From NCBI RefSeq assembly GCF_001428845.1, contig NZ_LMIU01000023.1, forward strand, positions 62,001 to 126,000: DNA of 64,000 bases, written 5' to 3'. The position numbers were made by a program, and so were the translations under genes. This stretch comes from Achromobacter sp. Root83 (GTDB lineage Bacteria > Pseudomonadota > Gammaproteobacteria > Burkholderiales > Burkholderiaceae_B). Below are positions 42,582 through 52,488 of the stretch, one piece after another; position 1 is the stretch's first letter, and every line of letters starts with the position of its first letter. The notes beneath the pieces are model-generated. The model was not told where the DNA came from and did no database searches. It saw only the letters and a program-made list of their open reading frames with translations.

Positions 42582-43361
42582 TCAGAATTGAATCGACAGC
42601 CCGCCGTCCACGACCAGCACGTGGCCGTTCACGTAGGACGCGGCCGGAGACGCCAGGAACACCGCGGCGCCCGCGATTTCTTCTGGCTCGCCCCAGCGGC
42701 CGGTCGGGTTGCGGGCGGCGATGCGGGGGCCGAACTTGGGATCCCCCACCATGTCCGCATTGGTTTCCGTGGCGAAGGTGCCCGGCGCGATGGCGTTGCT
42801 GGTGATGTGGTGTCCGCCGAATTCCGCCGCCAGCGCGCGCACCATGCCGGTCAGGCCCTGCTTGGCGGCCGGGTAAACGGCATCCCCCTTGCGCGCCAGT
42901 TCTCCCACGACCGAGGTGATCGCGATCAGGCGTCCGCCGCCCTGGCGCACCATGCGCTCGGCCGCGAACTTGGCCAGCAGCATGCCGGCCACGAGGTCGG
43001 TGTCGATGAGCTCGCGGATCTCGGCGGGGCTGGTGTCGCGCAAGGTCTTGCGATTGCGCGCCCCGACGTTGTTCACCAGGACGTCCAGGCGGCCATGCTC
43101 GCTGTCGATCCGCAGGAAGGCGCGTTCCATGGCGGCGTCGTCGCTGACGTCGAAGGGCAGCGGATGCGCGTCCAGGCCGGCGGCGGTGAGTTCGCCGGCT
43201 GCGGCGGCGGTGGCCTCGGCGTTGCGTCCGTTGATCAGCACACGCGCGCCGCAGCCCGCGAGCGCCCGCGCAATGCAGAAGCCCAGCCCGCGGGCCGAGC
43301 CGGTCACCAGCGCCACCTGTCCCGTCAGGTCGAAGTTGCGCAGATACGGTAGTGTCTTCAT
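42582..43361 (-). CDS. Short-chain dehydrogenase/reductase (SDR)
   Basis: 259 residues from ATG 43361; an earlier in-frame ATG at 43379 overlaps the permease stop (ATGA) and may be the coupled start. Cofactor motif LVTGSARGLGFCIARAL, catalytic residues in SVVGELA...YPAAKQGLTGM (Tyr-x3-Lys; the catalytic Ser in AITSVVG), and NNVGARN. Similar to gluconate/2-deoxy-D-gluconate dehydrogenase-type SDRs (DLTGQVALVTG start; IAPGTFATETNADM). Last gene of the SsuABC-like operon, so it probably acts on the imported compound. Confidence 0.9.
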   Translation of the reverse strand: MKTLPYLRNFDLTGQVALVTGSARGLGFCIARALAGCGARVLINGRNAEATAAAAGELTAAGLDAHPLPFDVSDDAAMERAFLRIDSEHGRLDVLVNNVGARNRKTLRDTSPAEIRELIDTDLVAGMLLAKFAAERMVRQGGGRLIAITSVVGELARKGDAVYPAAKQGLTGMVRALAAEFGGHHITSNAIAPGTFATETNADMVGDPKFGPRIAARNPTGRWGEPEEIAGAAVFLASPAASYVNGHVLVVDGGLSIQF

Positions 43362-43375
43362 CAGTCCGGTTCCGT

Positions 43376-44230
43376 TCATTCCCTGAATTCCGGCGCCCAG
43401 TGCAGCAGCCGCCGTTCCAGCCAGGTCACACAATAAACCAGCGCGATGCCGACGATGGACAGCAGCGTCACCGCCGCGAACATGTCGGTGGCGTTCAAGG
43501 TCGCCAGCGCGGTGATCATCAGATAGCCCATGCCGGTGGTGGACCCGACGAATTCCGCCAGCACCACGCCGATCAGCGCGAAGCTGATGGCGTTCGGCAG
43601 TGCCGCGAAGGTCCAGGCGGCGGCGGTGGGAATGCGCACCCGCCACAGGATCTGCCGCGGCGAGCCGCCCAGCGTGCGGCAGAAGTCGACAAGTTCGCGT
43701 TCCACGCTGCGCCCGCCCTTATAGGTGTTGAAGAACACCAGGAAGAACACCACGAACCAGGACGTGACCACCTTGGATGCCAGGCCCAGCCCGAAGAACA
43801 TGGTGATGAGCGGCACGAAGGCGATGCGCGGCATCGAGTTGAACGCGACGATGAAGGGGTTGAACACGTCGGCCAGGAAGCGGCTGCGGCTAAGCGTCAT
43901 GCCGACGATGAAGCCGCTGCCCACGCCGACCACCAGCCCCACCATCGTGGCCTGCAAGGTCAGCCACAAATGCGGCCAGACCGAGCGCGGCCCCGGCTGC
44001 ATCCATTCCCATAGCCGCACGGCCACGCGCGACGGCTGGCTGATGAAGAAGGGGTCGAACAGCGTGTTCTGCGTGAACCATGGAATGCGCGTGAGCGTCT
44101 CCCAGGCGCCCAGGATGAGGGTCAGGATCAGCACCTGCCACAGCGTGATGCGCAGTCGGCGCGCCACGCTGGCGCGGCGGTCCAGCCGCAGCTGGTCCTG
44201 CAGGGAATCGGAGGTTTCAGTCGGGATCAT
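43376..44230 (-). CDS. ABC transporter permease, taurine/aliphatic sulfonate/nitrate (SsuC/TauC) type
   Basis: 284 residues. N-terminal cytoplasmic stretch, then about six membrane segments; EAA loop CRTLGGSPRQILWRVRIPTA (about 180-200). Also AFNSMPRIAFVPLITMFFGL, typical of the NitT/TauT family. The start follows the ATPase gene by about 13 bases. It imports small organic anions or heterocycles with the preceding ATPase and binding protein. Confidence 0.92.
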   Translation of the reverse strand: MIPTETSDSLQDQLRLDRRASVARRLRITLWQVLILTLILGAWETLTRIPWFTQNTLFDPFFISQPSRVAVRLWEWMQPGPRSVWPHLWLTLQATMVGLVVGVGSGFIVGMTLSRSRFLADVFNPFIVAFNSMPRIAFVPLITMFFGLGLASKVVTSWFVVFFLVFFNTYKGGRSVERELVDFCRTLGGSPRQILWRVRIPTAAAWTFAALPNAISFALIGVVLAEFVGSTTGMGYLMITALATLNATDMFAAVTLLSIVGIALVYCVTWLERRLLHWAPEFRE

Positions 44231-44243
44231 GGCGCGTGGGGAT

Positions 44244-45014
44244 TCAGGCGGCGGCGCGGAACTGCTGGCCCAGCACGCTCCAGAGGCTTTGCACGTGGGC
44301 GACGAACTGCGGCGTTTCGCGCAGCGTGAAGACGTCGCGCGGATGCGGGATGCGGATGCGCTCGTCCAGCAGCACGCGGCTGGGCGGGCCGGACAGCACC
44401 ACGACCCGGTCGGACAGCAGGATGGCCTCGTCGAGATCGTGCGTGACCATCACGATGGTCTGGCCCAGCTTGCGCCAGATTTCCATCAGTTCGCGATGCA
44501 GGTGGGTCTTGGTATGCGTGTCCAGCGCGCCGAAGGGCTCGTCCAGCAGCAGGATGCGCGGCTCCACCGCCAGGCTCATCAGCAGCGCCACGCGCCGCCG
44601 CATGCCGCCGGAAAGCTGGTGCGGAAAGGCGTCGGCGAAGGGACTGAGGTGGCCTAATTCAAGCAGCTCGGCCACGCGGCGTTGGATGCGGTCGGCGGGC
44701 ACGCCCTGGAACTTCAGGCCCAGCGCCACGTTTTTCCTGACGCTGAACCAAGGCAGCAGGGTGTCCTTCTGGAAGATGTAGCCCAGCGCGGGCGGCACCT
44801 GTCCGTCCACCACGCGGCCGTCCACGCGGATCTCGCCCGTGGTGGGGCGCAGGAAGCCGGCGATCATGTTCAGCAGCGTGCTCTTGCCGCAACCCGAAGG
44901 CCCGACGATGGAGATGAACTCGCCTTCCTGGATGGCGAGGCTGACCTCGCCCACCGCGTGCGTCGTGCCCTGGCGCGACTGGTACGCCTTGCCCACCTTG
45001 TCCAGCGTGATCAT
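44244..45014 (-). CDS. ABC transporter ATP-binding protein, SsuB/TauB type
   Basis: 256 residues from ATG 45014. Walker A IVGPSGCGKSTLLNMIAGF, signature LSGGMRRRVALLMSLAVEP, Walker B ILLLDEPFGALDTHTK and H-loop MVTHDLDEAILLSDR. The start shares bases with the binding-protein stop (TAATG). It energises the SsuC-like permease. Confidence 0.93.
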   Translation of the reverse strand: MITLDKVGKAYQSRQGTTHAVGEVSLAIQEGEFISIVGPSGCGKSTLLNMIAGFLRPTTGEIRVDGRVVDGQVPPALGYIFQKDTLLPWFSVRKNVALGLKFQGVPADRIQRRVAELLELGHLSPFADAFPHQLSGGMRRRVALLMSLAVEPRILLLDEPFGALDTHTKTHLHRELMEIWRKLGQTIVMVTHDLDEAILLSDRVVVLSGPPSRVLLDERIRIPHPRDVFTLRETPQFVAHVQSLWSVLGQQFRAAA

Positions 45015-46072
45015 TAAAGGCCCCGGGCCTTGCGCACGAAGCTCATGTTCACGCACTTGGCGTACGGGACGGTCTTGATTTCATCGTTGGAGAACTGGCG
45101 GCCGTCGCCCATGATGGCCGTCATGCGGTTGTACGCGTCCTCGGTGATGATGTTGTCGTTCAGGAACACCGTTTCCTTGTAGACGCCCAGGGTCTTCTCG
45201 ATGGCGGCGCGCGGGAACGCGCTGAGGAAGTCGTCGAAGATCACATCGGTGATCGCCGCCGCGCTGTTGGCGCTGATGAAGTCCTGCGCCTTGACCATCG
45301 CGCTGACGAAGGCCTGGACCACTTCGGGCCGTTTCTGGATGGTGTCTTCGAGCGTCAGGGCCGCGATGCCCGGCACGTCGCCGCCCATGAATTCAGTCCA
45401 CGAGCTTTCGGTGGTGGCGTCGAAGATGGGCACGCCCCAGCCTTCCTGGCGGGCCTGCTCCATCATGGACATGGTGGCCATGCTGGCCGACACCGAACCG
45501 GTCTTGAGCGCGCCCAGCATGGTTGCCAGGTCGCCCAGGGGGCGGATGTCGACTTTGTCGGCCACGCCGGCCTTCTGCATCAGGTAGAGCGCCATCAGCC
45601 AGGTGCTGGACTGCGGCTGCGTGGCGCCCACGCGCTTGCCGGCCAGGTCCTTCAGCGACTTGATCTTGCCGCTGTCGAAGTCTTCGCGGCGCACGATGAC
45701 ATTGGCGTAGGTCAGCTTGCGGTCAAAGCCGAATATCAGCGTGGCGGGCTTGCCGGCGATCGTCAGCGCGGGCGCGGCGGTGGCCGCGGTGGCGCCGAAC
45801 ACGATCTGGCCGGCGGCCAGAAGCTGGTTGGTCCGCGGGCCGCTCTGCGAATTCAGGTACTCGACCTCCAGGCCGTTCGCCCCGAAAAACCCCTTCTTCA
45901 AGGCCACGTAACCGGCCGCGAAGAATGGGTCGATGCTGCCCTGGCCGTAGACCACCTTGCCCAGCTTCGGGCTGGCGAAGGCGACGCGTCCGTTGAGCAG
46001 GCTGATGCCCGCCAATGCGGAAGCGGCGGCCAGCACGCGGCGGCGGTTGGTGAAATCGGGGCTACGGGTCAT
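45014..46072 (-). CDS. ABC transporter substrate-binding protein, NMT1/SsuA-like
   Basis: 352 residues from ATG 46072 (family start; the frame is open to 46117). Possible twin-arginine signal NRRRVLAAASALAGISLLNG ending near VAFASP. Mature protein: YVALKKGFFGANGLEVEYL, LLAAGQIVFGATAATAAPAL, KIKSLKDLAGKRVGATQPQS. The NMT1/THI5-type fold binds taurine, sulfonates, nitrate, pyrimidines or aromatic precursors; ligand unknown. It leads the four-gene operon binding protein-ATPase-permease-SDR. Confidence 0.92.
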   Translation of the reverse strand: MTRSPDFTNRRRVLAAASALAGISLLNGRVAFASPKLGKVVYGQGSIDPFFAAGYVALKKGFFGANGLEVEYLNSQSGPRTNQLLAAGQIVFGATAATAAPALTIAGKPATLIFGFDRKLTYANVIVRREDFDSGKIKSLKDLAGKRVGATQPQSSTWLMALYLMQKAGVADKVDIRPLGDLATMLGALKTGSVSASMATMSMMEQARQEGWGVPIFDATTESSWTEFMGGDVPGIAALTLEDTIQKRPEVVQAFVSAMVKAQDFISANSAAAITDVIFDDFLSAFPRAAIEKTLGVYKETVFLNDNIITEDAYNRMTAIMGDGRQFSNDEIKTVPYAKCVNMSFVRKARGL

Positions 46073-46147
46073 GTCGTCCTCGGATCTGATCTGGTTGCGG
46101 CTGTTTGGCGTAAACAATACCCCAGCGTTTGCCGTCCAACAATGGAA

Positions 46148-46169
46148 AACGCCCGGTTGCCCGGGCGTT
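46148..46169 (-). terminator. Terminator downstream of topB
   Basis: AACGCCCGG-TTGC-CCGGGCGTT, a perfect 9-bp stem; on the minus strand it is followed by TTTTCC. It lies 24 bases after the topB stop. Confidence 0.7.
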
Positions 46170-46192
46170 CCGTACTGCGGCGCGAGTCTACC

Positions 46193-48823
46193 CTACGCTG
46201 CGGTTTTCTTCGGCGCGGCCTTCTTGACCGCCTTCTTGGCGGCGGTTTTGGTTGCCGTCTTGGTTGCGGTCTTGGTGGCGGCCTTCTTGACCGCGGCCTT
46301 CTTGGCGGGCGCCTTCTTTGCCGCCGTCTTTGCAGCCGTCTTGGCCGGCGCGCGGGCGCGGCCGGGCTTTTCAGGGCGCGGTTCGAACTCGAAGCCGACC
46401 TTGCCATCGGGCTGGCGCACCAGGAACGCCTTGAACTTGCGGTTCGTGCGGCTGGAGACAAAGCCGTCGAGCAGATCGGTGCGGCCGTTGGTCAACAGCT
46501 TTTCCATCTGCTCGCGCGAGATCTCCTGCTGAAGGATGACCTTGCCGGAACGGAAATCGCAGCTCTTTTCGGGGCCGACGGATTTTTCGCAGACGTAGCT
46601 CATGCCGTGCTCGAACACACGCGACTGGCACTTCGGGCAGGGACCCACCGGCGTGTGGCCGGAGAAGTCCACGGCTTCGTTGTCGTCCTCGTCGTTCTGG
46701 CCGAAGTCGAATTCCAGCTTGTATTCGTCGCTGATGCGCAGGATGGCGGCGAAGGGCCGGCCCATCTTGCTGATGAAGCCCTGCATCGGGCCGATCTCGC
46801 GCTTGGCCAGCAGTTCTTCCACTTCCGGCAGTTCGAACGTGCGGCCGCCGGGGTGCTTGCCGATCGAAAAATCGCAGGCCGTGCAGGCAAAACGGCGGTA
46901 GTTTTCCTTCACGACGGCGCCGCACTTGGGGCATGGCGTCTGCAGCGTGGCGTAGTCGCCCGGCACCGTGTCGCGCTCGTATTCCTTGGCGCGCTTGACG
47001 ATCACCTGGGTCATCTGCGCGATCTCGCGCATGAAGGCCTCGCGTCCCAGCCCGCCTTGTTCGATCTGCTTGAGCTTGTGTTCCCATTCGCCGGTGAGTT
47101 CGGGCGAGGTCAGTTCGGTGACGTCCAGGCCCGACAGCAGGGTCATGAGCTGGCGCGCCTTGGCGGTGGGCACCAGATCGCGGCCTTCGCGGCGCAGGTA
47201 GACCTCGTTGAGCAGCCCTTCGATGATGGCGGCGCGCGTGGCCGGGGTGCCCAGGCCGCGCTCGGACATGGCTTCGCGCAGTTCTTCGTCGTCCACCAGC
47301 TTGCCGGCGCCTTCCATGGCCGACAGCAGCGTGCCTTCGTTGAAGCGCGCCGGGGGCTTGGTCGACAGGCCCACGGCTTCCACGTCCTCGGTGCGCACGG
47401 TCTCGCCGTCCGCCACGGGCACCAGGTTGGCGTCTTCGCCCTGCGCTTCCTTGCCGTACACGGCCAGCCAGCCCGGCGTGACCAGCACCTTGCCGTCCGT
47501 GCGGAAGCGATGCCCCTGCACTTCGGTCAGGCGCGTGGTGACGCGGTATTCCGCGGCGGGGAAGAACACCGCCAGGAAGCGCTTGAGCACCAGGTCGTAC
47601 AGCTTGGCCTCGGCTTCGCTCAGGTCATGCGGGATCTGCAGCGTGGGGATGATGGCAAAGTGATCCGACACCTTCTTGTTGTCGAAGATGCGGCGGTTCG
47701 GCTTGACCCATTGCTGGCTGACGACGGTGTCCGCATGGCGCGACAGGCCGCCGACGGCGTTGGAGCCGCCCTTGGCCAGTGCGCGCATGGTTTCCTGCAC
47801 CGTGGCGATGTAGTCCTCGGGCAGGTAGCGTGAATCGGTACGCGGGTAGGTCAGCGCCTTGTGGCGTTCGTACAGCGTCTGGGCCAGCGAAAGCGTGGTC
47901 TTGGCGGAAAAGCCGAAGCGGCCGTTGGCCTCGCGCTGCAGGGACGTCAGGTCGTACAGCGCCGGCGACATCTGGGTCGAGGGCTTGGATTCCTCGGTGA
48001 CGTTGCCCGGCTGGTCGCGGCAGGCGGCCACCACGCTTTGCGCGGCGGCTGCCGACCACAGGCGGGATTCCCGCTTTTCGGGGTCGCGGTCGTCTTTCTT
48101 GAACTGCGGGTCGATCCAGCGGCCTTCGTACAGGCCGGCGGCCGCGATGAAGGTGGCGCGCACTTCCCAGTAGTCGCGCGGCACGAAGCGGCGGATGCGT
48201 TCTTCGCGCTCGGCCACGATGGCCAGGGTGGGAGTCTGCACGCGGCCGACCGGGGTCTTGAAGAAACCGCCGTCCTTGCTGTTGAAGGCGGTCATGGCGC
48301 GGGTGCCGTTGATGCCGACCAGCCAGTCGGCCTCGGCGCGCGAACGGGCGGCGGCTTCCAGCGGCTTCAACTGGACGTCGTCGCGCAGGTTGGCGAAGGC
48401 TTCGCGGATGGCGGCCTGCGTCATGGATTGGAGCCACAGGCGCTGGATCGGCTTCTTCACGCCAGCGTACTGGATGATGTAGCGGAAGATCAGTTCGCCT
48501 TCCCGTCCCGCGTCACAGGCATTGATGATGGCGTCCACGTCCTTGCGCTTGGCAAGGCGGACCAGCAGCTTCAGGCGTTCGGCGGATTTCTTGTCGGTGG
48601 GGCCCAGCTCGAATTCAGGCGGAATCACGGGCAGGTGCGCGAAGCTCCACTTTCCCTTGACCGGATCGTTGGGCGCGACCAAGCTCAGCAAGTGGCCAAT
48701 GCTCGATGCGAGGACGTAACGTTCGCTTTCAAAATAGTCGCCCTCGCGCGCGAAGCCTCCCAAGGCGCGTGATATATCAAGGGCCACCGAGGGCTTCTCG
48801 GCAATAATCAGCGTTTTATTCAT
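46193..48823 (-). CDS. topB: DNA topoisomerase III with histone-H1-like C-terminal tail
   Basis: 876 residues from ATG 48823. Type IA features: Toprim TLIIAEKPSVALDI (4-17), NACDAGREGELIF (101-113), active-site Tyr326 in TYPRTDS, and C-terminal zinc-finger-like cysteines (CPKCGAVV, ACTACDFSIG, CPKCQSR). After about residue 820 the tail is an AK-rich, proline-containing run of KTAA/KKA repeats resembling bacterial and eukaryotic histone H1. E. coli TopB lacks such a tail. It relaxes/decatenates single-stranded-containing DNA, here with extra non-specific DNA binding. A terminator follows. Confidence 0.95.
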   Translation of the reverse strand: MNKTLIIAEKPSVALDISRALGGFAREGDYFESERYVLASSIGHLLSLVAPNDPVKGKWSFAHLPVIPPEFELGPTDKKSAERLKLLVRLAKRKDVDAIINACDAGREGELIFRYIIQYAGVKKPIQRLWLQSMTQAAIREAFANLRDDVQLKPLEAAARSRAEADWLVGINGTRAMTAFNSKDGGFFKTPVGRVQTPTLAIVAEREERIRRFVPRDYWEVRATFIAAAGLYEGRWIDPQFKKDDRDPEKRESRLWSAAAAQSVVAACRDQPGNVTEESKPSTQMSPALYDLTSLQREANGRFGFSAKTTLSLAQTLYERHKALTYPRTDSRYLPEDYIATVQETMRALAKGGSNAVGGLSRHADTVVSQQWVKPNRRIFDNKKVSDHFAIIPTLQIPHDLSEAEAKLYDLVLKRFLAVFFPAAEYRVTTRLTEVQGHRFRTDGKVLVTPGWLAVYGKEAQGEDANLVPVADGETVRTEDVEAVGLSTKPPARFNEGTLLSAMEGAGKLVDDEELREAMSERGLGTPATRAAIIEGLLNEVYLRREGRDLVPTAKARQLMTLLSGLDVTELTSPELTGEWEHKLKQIEQGGLGREAFMREIAQMTQVIVKRAKEYERDTVPGDYATLQTPCPKCGAVVKENYRRFACTACDFSIGKHPGGRTFELPEVEELLAKREIGPMQGFISKMGRPFAAILRISDEYKLEFDFGQNDEDDNEAVDFSGHTPVGPCPKCQSRVFEHGMSYVCEKSVGPEKSCDFRSGKVILQQEISREQMEKLLTNGRTDLLDGFVSSRTNRKFKAFLVRQPDGKVGFEFEPRPEKPGRARAPAKTAAKTAAKKAPAKKAAVKKAATKTATKTATKTAAKKAVKKAAPKKTAA

Positions 48824-48885
48824 GTGTATCCAGTGGCGGTAGTCCCGCCTTAGTAGCGCGGATAATAAGATCGGAGATTCGCCAG

Positions 48886-51516
48886 ATGCAAGTCGGCACT
48901 GAAAGACAAGCGGGATCCGAACTGCACGCTTGGCGTCAATTCCTGGCGCGAAGCACCCTTTGGCTAGGCGTTTTGCTGCTGGGCAGCGCTGCGGTTTGCT
49001 GGGTCGCCGCCAACTGGCAGGACATGACAAAAGTGCAGCGTTTCGCCGGAGCGCAGGGGCTTCTGGCCGTTTGCGCGCTGGCCGCCGCCTGGGCTGGCTT
49101 GCGCCTGCGGGACCGGCCCGGCGTGCGGCGCAGCATTCCCGGCGCGCTGCTTGCACTTGCCGGCATTCTGCTGGGCGCCCTGCTCGCGCTATTAGGCCAA
49201 ACTTACCAGACTGGCGCCGATACCTGGGAATTGTTCGCGTGGTGGGCGCTGTTGCTCCTGCCCTGGGCGCTGGCCGCGGGCAGCCAGGCCGTCTGGCTGC
49301 TGTGGGCGCTGGTCCTGAATCTGGCGGCGGCGCTGTGGCTGGGCGAACGGGTTTTTACCTGGCTGATGATCTTCGGCGGCCCGGGCGTCCCCAGCCTGTT
49401 CATGGCCGCCCTGAACCTGCTCCTGCTGCTGGGCTGGGAACTGGCGGCTAGCCGCTGGCGCGCCAGCACGGTATTCGGCCCCCGCATCCTGGCCGCCATC
49501 GCCATCAGCGTGCTGGTGCTGGCCTTGATGTTCGGCGACTTCATCCTGCGCGGGCTGGGCACCTACAACGGCATCGCCTGGGTGGCCGCCACCTTGGGCC
49601 TGGGTCTTTACTATCAGCGGGGCCGGCGCGACCTGGTCATCCTGGCCATGCTGGCCGCGGGCGTCATCTGCGTATCGCTGCGCGTGGTGGGCGAGTGGCT
49701 GTGGCGCCTGGAGCCCGGCGTCTGGGCCGCCCTGCCGCTGGCCGCGCTGCTCATGGCCGAGGCGGTCCTGGCGGCCCGCTGGCTGCGCCGGCTGGGCGCG
49801 GATTCCTCGCCCGCCCTGCCCGCCGCGGATGCCGAACCGGCCAGCGCGTCGGCCGGCAACGCGGTCGACCCCGCCGATTCGGGCGCGCCGGTGGCGCAGC
49901 TTGCGCCGGCCGCGGTGCCGCGCGCCGAGCCGCCCTGGTACGTGCAATGCCTGCTGGGCCTGAGCGCCTGGCTGGCGACCTTGCTGCTGCTGGTGTTCGT
50001 CGCGTTCTCGGGTTTCATCACTTCCGAGGGCGGCGCGCTGGTGGCCGGCCTGGTGCTGTGCGCCGCCGGCGTGGCGGTGCTGCGCAGCGATGCCGGCCCC
50101 TTCTGGCGGCAGTGCGGCACGGCCATGGCGTTCGCGGGGCAGATCCTCATCATCTTCGGCCTGTCCAGTTCCACGTCGTTTGCCAGTGCGAGCTTCTTCG
50201 TGCTGCTGATGGCGGCCGTCGTGTACGCGCTGGGTCCCGACGTGATCCTGCGATTCCTGAGCGGCCTCTTGATCGCCATGGCGGGCGCGGCCCTGATCTG
50301 GCGGGGCCTGTCGCCCGACCTCATGCAGGACGACCTGCTGGACGCCTGGATGCGTTTCGACGCGACGCGCGCCACGTTCCTGTGGCTGCCCATCGGCGTG
50401 ATCGGCGCCTGGGCCACCGCCGTCATCATCACCGTCAGCCACCGCGTGGGCGCCAGGCGCGGCCACGCGCTGCAGCCGCTGGCCTGGGCCTTCCTGCTGT
50501 CCGTCCAGGGCATGGTGTGGCTGGCCAGCGGAATTTCGGCCAGGCAGTTGCCCGCCATCTGGCAGTTGACGCCGCATACCGCCATCCTGATCGTGGCGGG
50601 CGCGCTGCTCCCGGTTGCCGCTGCCCTGGCGGTGTTGTGGCCGCGCCGCCGGCTGCTGACGAAAGGCGTGACCTGGGGCGTGCCGATCGGCCTCTTGCTG
50701 CTGTCCCTGTTCTGGCTGCCCAGCCCGGGCGTGGGATTTGCCCTGGCATGGCTGCTGCTGGGCTTCGGCCTGAACCAGTCGCGCGTCATGGTCTTTGGCG
50801 TGGCCAGCCTGCTGGCCTACCTGGGCGTCTATTACTACCAACTGGAACTCCCGCTGCTGCAAAAGGCGCTTTGGCTGGGCGGCGCCGCGCTGCTGCTCTT
50901 CCTGTTGCGGGCGGCGGTGTGGCTGGTGCCGCGCCTGATGCGCACCCAGGCGCCGGCCAAGCCTCGTTCGCTGCCGCCGGTGTCCGGCCCCCTGCGCTGG
51001 CGCACGCTGGCCATCCTGGGCGGCCTGGCGCTGGTGCTGGTGGTGGCCAACGGCGGCATCTGGCAGCGCGAAAAGCTGCTGGCCTCGGGCAAGGTCGTCA
51101 TTCTGGAACTGGCGCCGGTGGACCCGCGTTCGCTCATGCAGGGCGACTACATGGCCTTGAACTTCGCGGCGGGCCGTGAAGTGACGCGCCTGCGCCTGGG
51201 GGGCGGTGGCCAACAGGATGAAGATGAGTCCGTCATGGGCTATGAGCCCGACGGCTACGTGCTGCTGGCGCCGGATGCGCGCGGCGTGGCGCAGCCCGTG
51301 CGCATCCAGCCAGAGATCCATCCGCATGCCGAAGGCGAGGTGCCGCTGCGCTACCGCGTTCGAGACAACGGCGTGCGTATCGTCACCAATGCGTATTTCT
51401 TCCCCGAAGGGCAGGCGGCGCGCTACGAGGTCGCCAAGTACGGCGAGCTGCGCGTGGCGGAAAACGGAGAAGCCCTGCTCGTCAGGATGCTGGGCGAAGA
51501 CCTGCAGCCTTTGTAG
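48886..51516 (+). CDS. Large membrane protein with DUF2157-type region and C-terminal GDYXXLXY domain
   Basis: 876 residues. After a short cytoplasmic N-terminus (ELHAWRQFLAR), about 20 hydrophobic segments span residues 25-690, with a polar Ala/Pro-rich loop near 305-350 separating two membrane blocks (DUF2157-like then DUF4401-like). The soluble C-terminus (about 700-876) has PVDPRSLMQGDYMALNF (G753-D754-Y755), the hallmark of the GDYXXLXY family. Its function is unknown. It is divergent from topB with 62 bases between. Confidence 0.85.
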   Translation: MQVGTERQAGSELHAWRQFLARSTLWLGVLLLGSAAVCWVAANWQDMTKVQRFAGAQGLLAVCALAAAWAGLRLRDRPGVRRSIPGALLALAGILLGALLALLGQTYQTGADTWELFAWWALLLLPWALAAGSQAVWLLWALVLNLAAALWLGERVFTWLMIFGGPGVPSLFMAALNLLLLLGWELAASRWRASTVFGPRILAAIAISVLVLALMFGDFILRGLGTYNGIAWVAATLGLGLYYQRGRRDLVILAMLAAGVICVSLRVVGEWLWRLEPGVWAALPLAALLMAEAVLAARWLRRLGADSSPALPAADAEPASASAGNAVDPADSGAPVAQLAPAAVPRAEPPWYVQCLLGLSAWLATLLLLVFVAFSGFITSEGGALVAGLVLCAAGVAVLRSDAGPFWRQCGTAMAFAGQILIIFGLSSSTSFASASFFVLLMAAVVYALGPDVILRFLSGLLIAMAGAALIWRGLSPDLMQDDLLDAWMRFDATRATFLWLPIGVIGAWATAVIITVSHRVGARRGHALQPLAWAFLLSVQGMVWLASGISARQLPAIWQLTPHTAILIVAGALLPVAAALAVLWPRRRLLTKGVTWGVPIGLLLLSLFWLPSPGVGFALAWLLLGFGLNQSRVMVFGVASLLAYLGVYYYQLELPLLQKALWLGGAALLLFLLRAAVWLVPRLMRTQAPAKPRSLPPVSGPLRWRTLAILGGLALVLVVANGGIWQREKLLASGKVVILELAPVDPRSLMQGDYMALNFAAGREVTRLRLGGGGQQDEDESVMGYEPDGYVLLAPDARGVAQPVRIQPEIHPHAEGEVPLRYRVRDNGVRIVTNAYFFPEGQAARYEVAKYGELRVAENGEALLVRMLGEDLQPL

Positions 51517-51537
51517 CCGCGCCGGCCGGTCCGGGCC

Positions 51538-52416
51538 TCAGCCCGGAAACCGCCCGGCCCAGCGCGCCGTGGCCTCGCGCAGGAACGGCGCGATGCCCGC
51601 GGCGGCGAAGGGCGGGAATCCCAATGCCTCCCAGGCGGCCTTCAGGGCCGTCAGGGGCGCGCCGGTGTCAATGGGCGGGGCGCCGTTCTGTTTGGACAGT
51701 TTGAGGCCGCTGGAGGCGTCCAGGATCAGCGGCACGTGCATATAGCGCAGCGGGGGCAGGCCCAGCAACCGGCCCAGCACCCGTTGGCGCGCCGTGGAAC
51801 TCAGCAGGTCGGCGCCGCGCACCACGTCCGTCACGCCCTGCGCGGCGTCGTCCACCACCACGGCCAACTGATACGCCCACAGCCCATCCGCGCGCCGCAG
51901 CGCAAAATCGCCCACCGCTTGCGCCACGTCCTGTTCCTGGGGGCCCAGCCAGCGGTCTTCGAAGTGTTCCAGGCCATCCGGCACGCGCAGGCGCCAGGCG
52001 CGCGCCTGGCGGCCTTCCGGCAAGCCGTGGCGGCAGGTGCCGGGGTAAGGCCTTTCGCCGTCGGCGCCCGGCATCGTCTGGCCGCGCAGCGCCGAATCGG
52101 CGATTTCCCGGCGGGTGCAGCCGCAGCCATAGATCAGGCCGCGCGCGGCCAGCGTGTCGAATGCGGTCTGGTAGGCGTCGCCGCGACGGGATTGCCAGAT
52201 GATCTCGCCGTCCCAGGCCAGGCCCAGCGCATGCAGCTGCGCCATGATGACCTCCGCCGCGCCGGGGACCGTGCGCGGCGTGTCCACGTCTTCGATCCGC
52301 AGCAGCCAGCGTCCGTCATGCGCGCGCGCGTCCAGCCAGCTTGCCAGCGCGGTCGCCAGCGAGCCCGCATGCAGCGGGCCGCTGGGACTGGGGGCGAAGC
52401 GGCCAACGTAGGTCAC
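51538..52416 (-). CDS. gluQ: Glutamyl-Q tRNA(Asp) synthetase
   Basis: 292 residues. A truncated glutamyl-tRNA synthetase: [20 protein letters not shown] (HIGH-type motif HAG, residues 6-25), [10 protein letters not shown], a zinc-binding stretch CGCTRREI...CRHG and a KMSKS-like LKLSKQNG. It lacks the anticodon-binding domain, as expected for GluQRS, which glutamylates queuosine in tRNA(Asp). It is convergent with the GDYXXLXY gene and 72 bases downstream of smg on the same strand. Confidence 0.94.
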   Translation of the reverse strand: MTYVGRFAPSPSGPLHAGSLATALASWLDARAHDGRWLLRIEDVDTPRTVPGAAEVIMAQLHALGLAWDGEIIWQSRRGDAYQTAFDTLAARGLIYGCGCTRREIADSALRGQTMPGADGERPYPGTCRHGLPEGRQARAWRLRVPDGLEHFEDRWLGPQEQDVAQAVGDFALRRADGLWAYQLAVVVDDAAQGVTDVVRGADLLSSTARQRVLGRLLGLPPLRYMHVPLILDASSGLKLSKQNGAPPIDTGAPLTALKAAWEALGFPPFAAAGIAPFLREATARWAGRFPG

Positions 52417-52488
52417 GGCGAAACGCCCGCGCGGCCAGGCGCGCGGGGATAGGAGAGGAGATTCAAGGCGCGGGGCGCCGCGGCGCGC

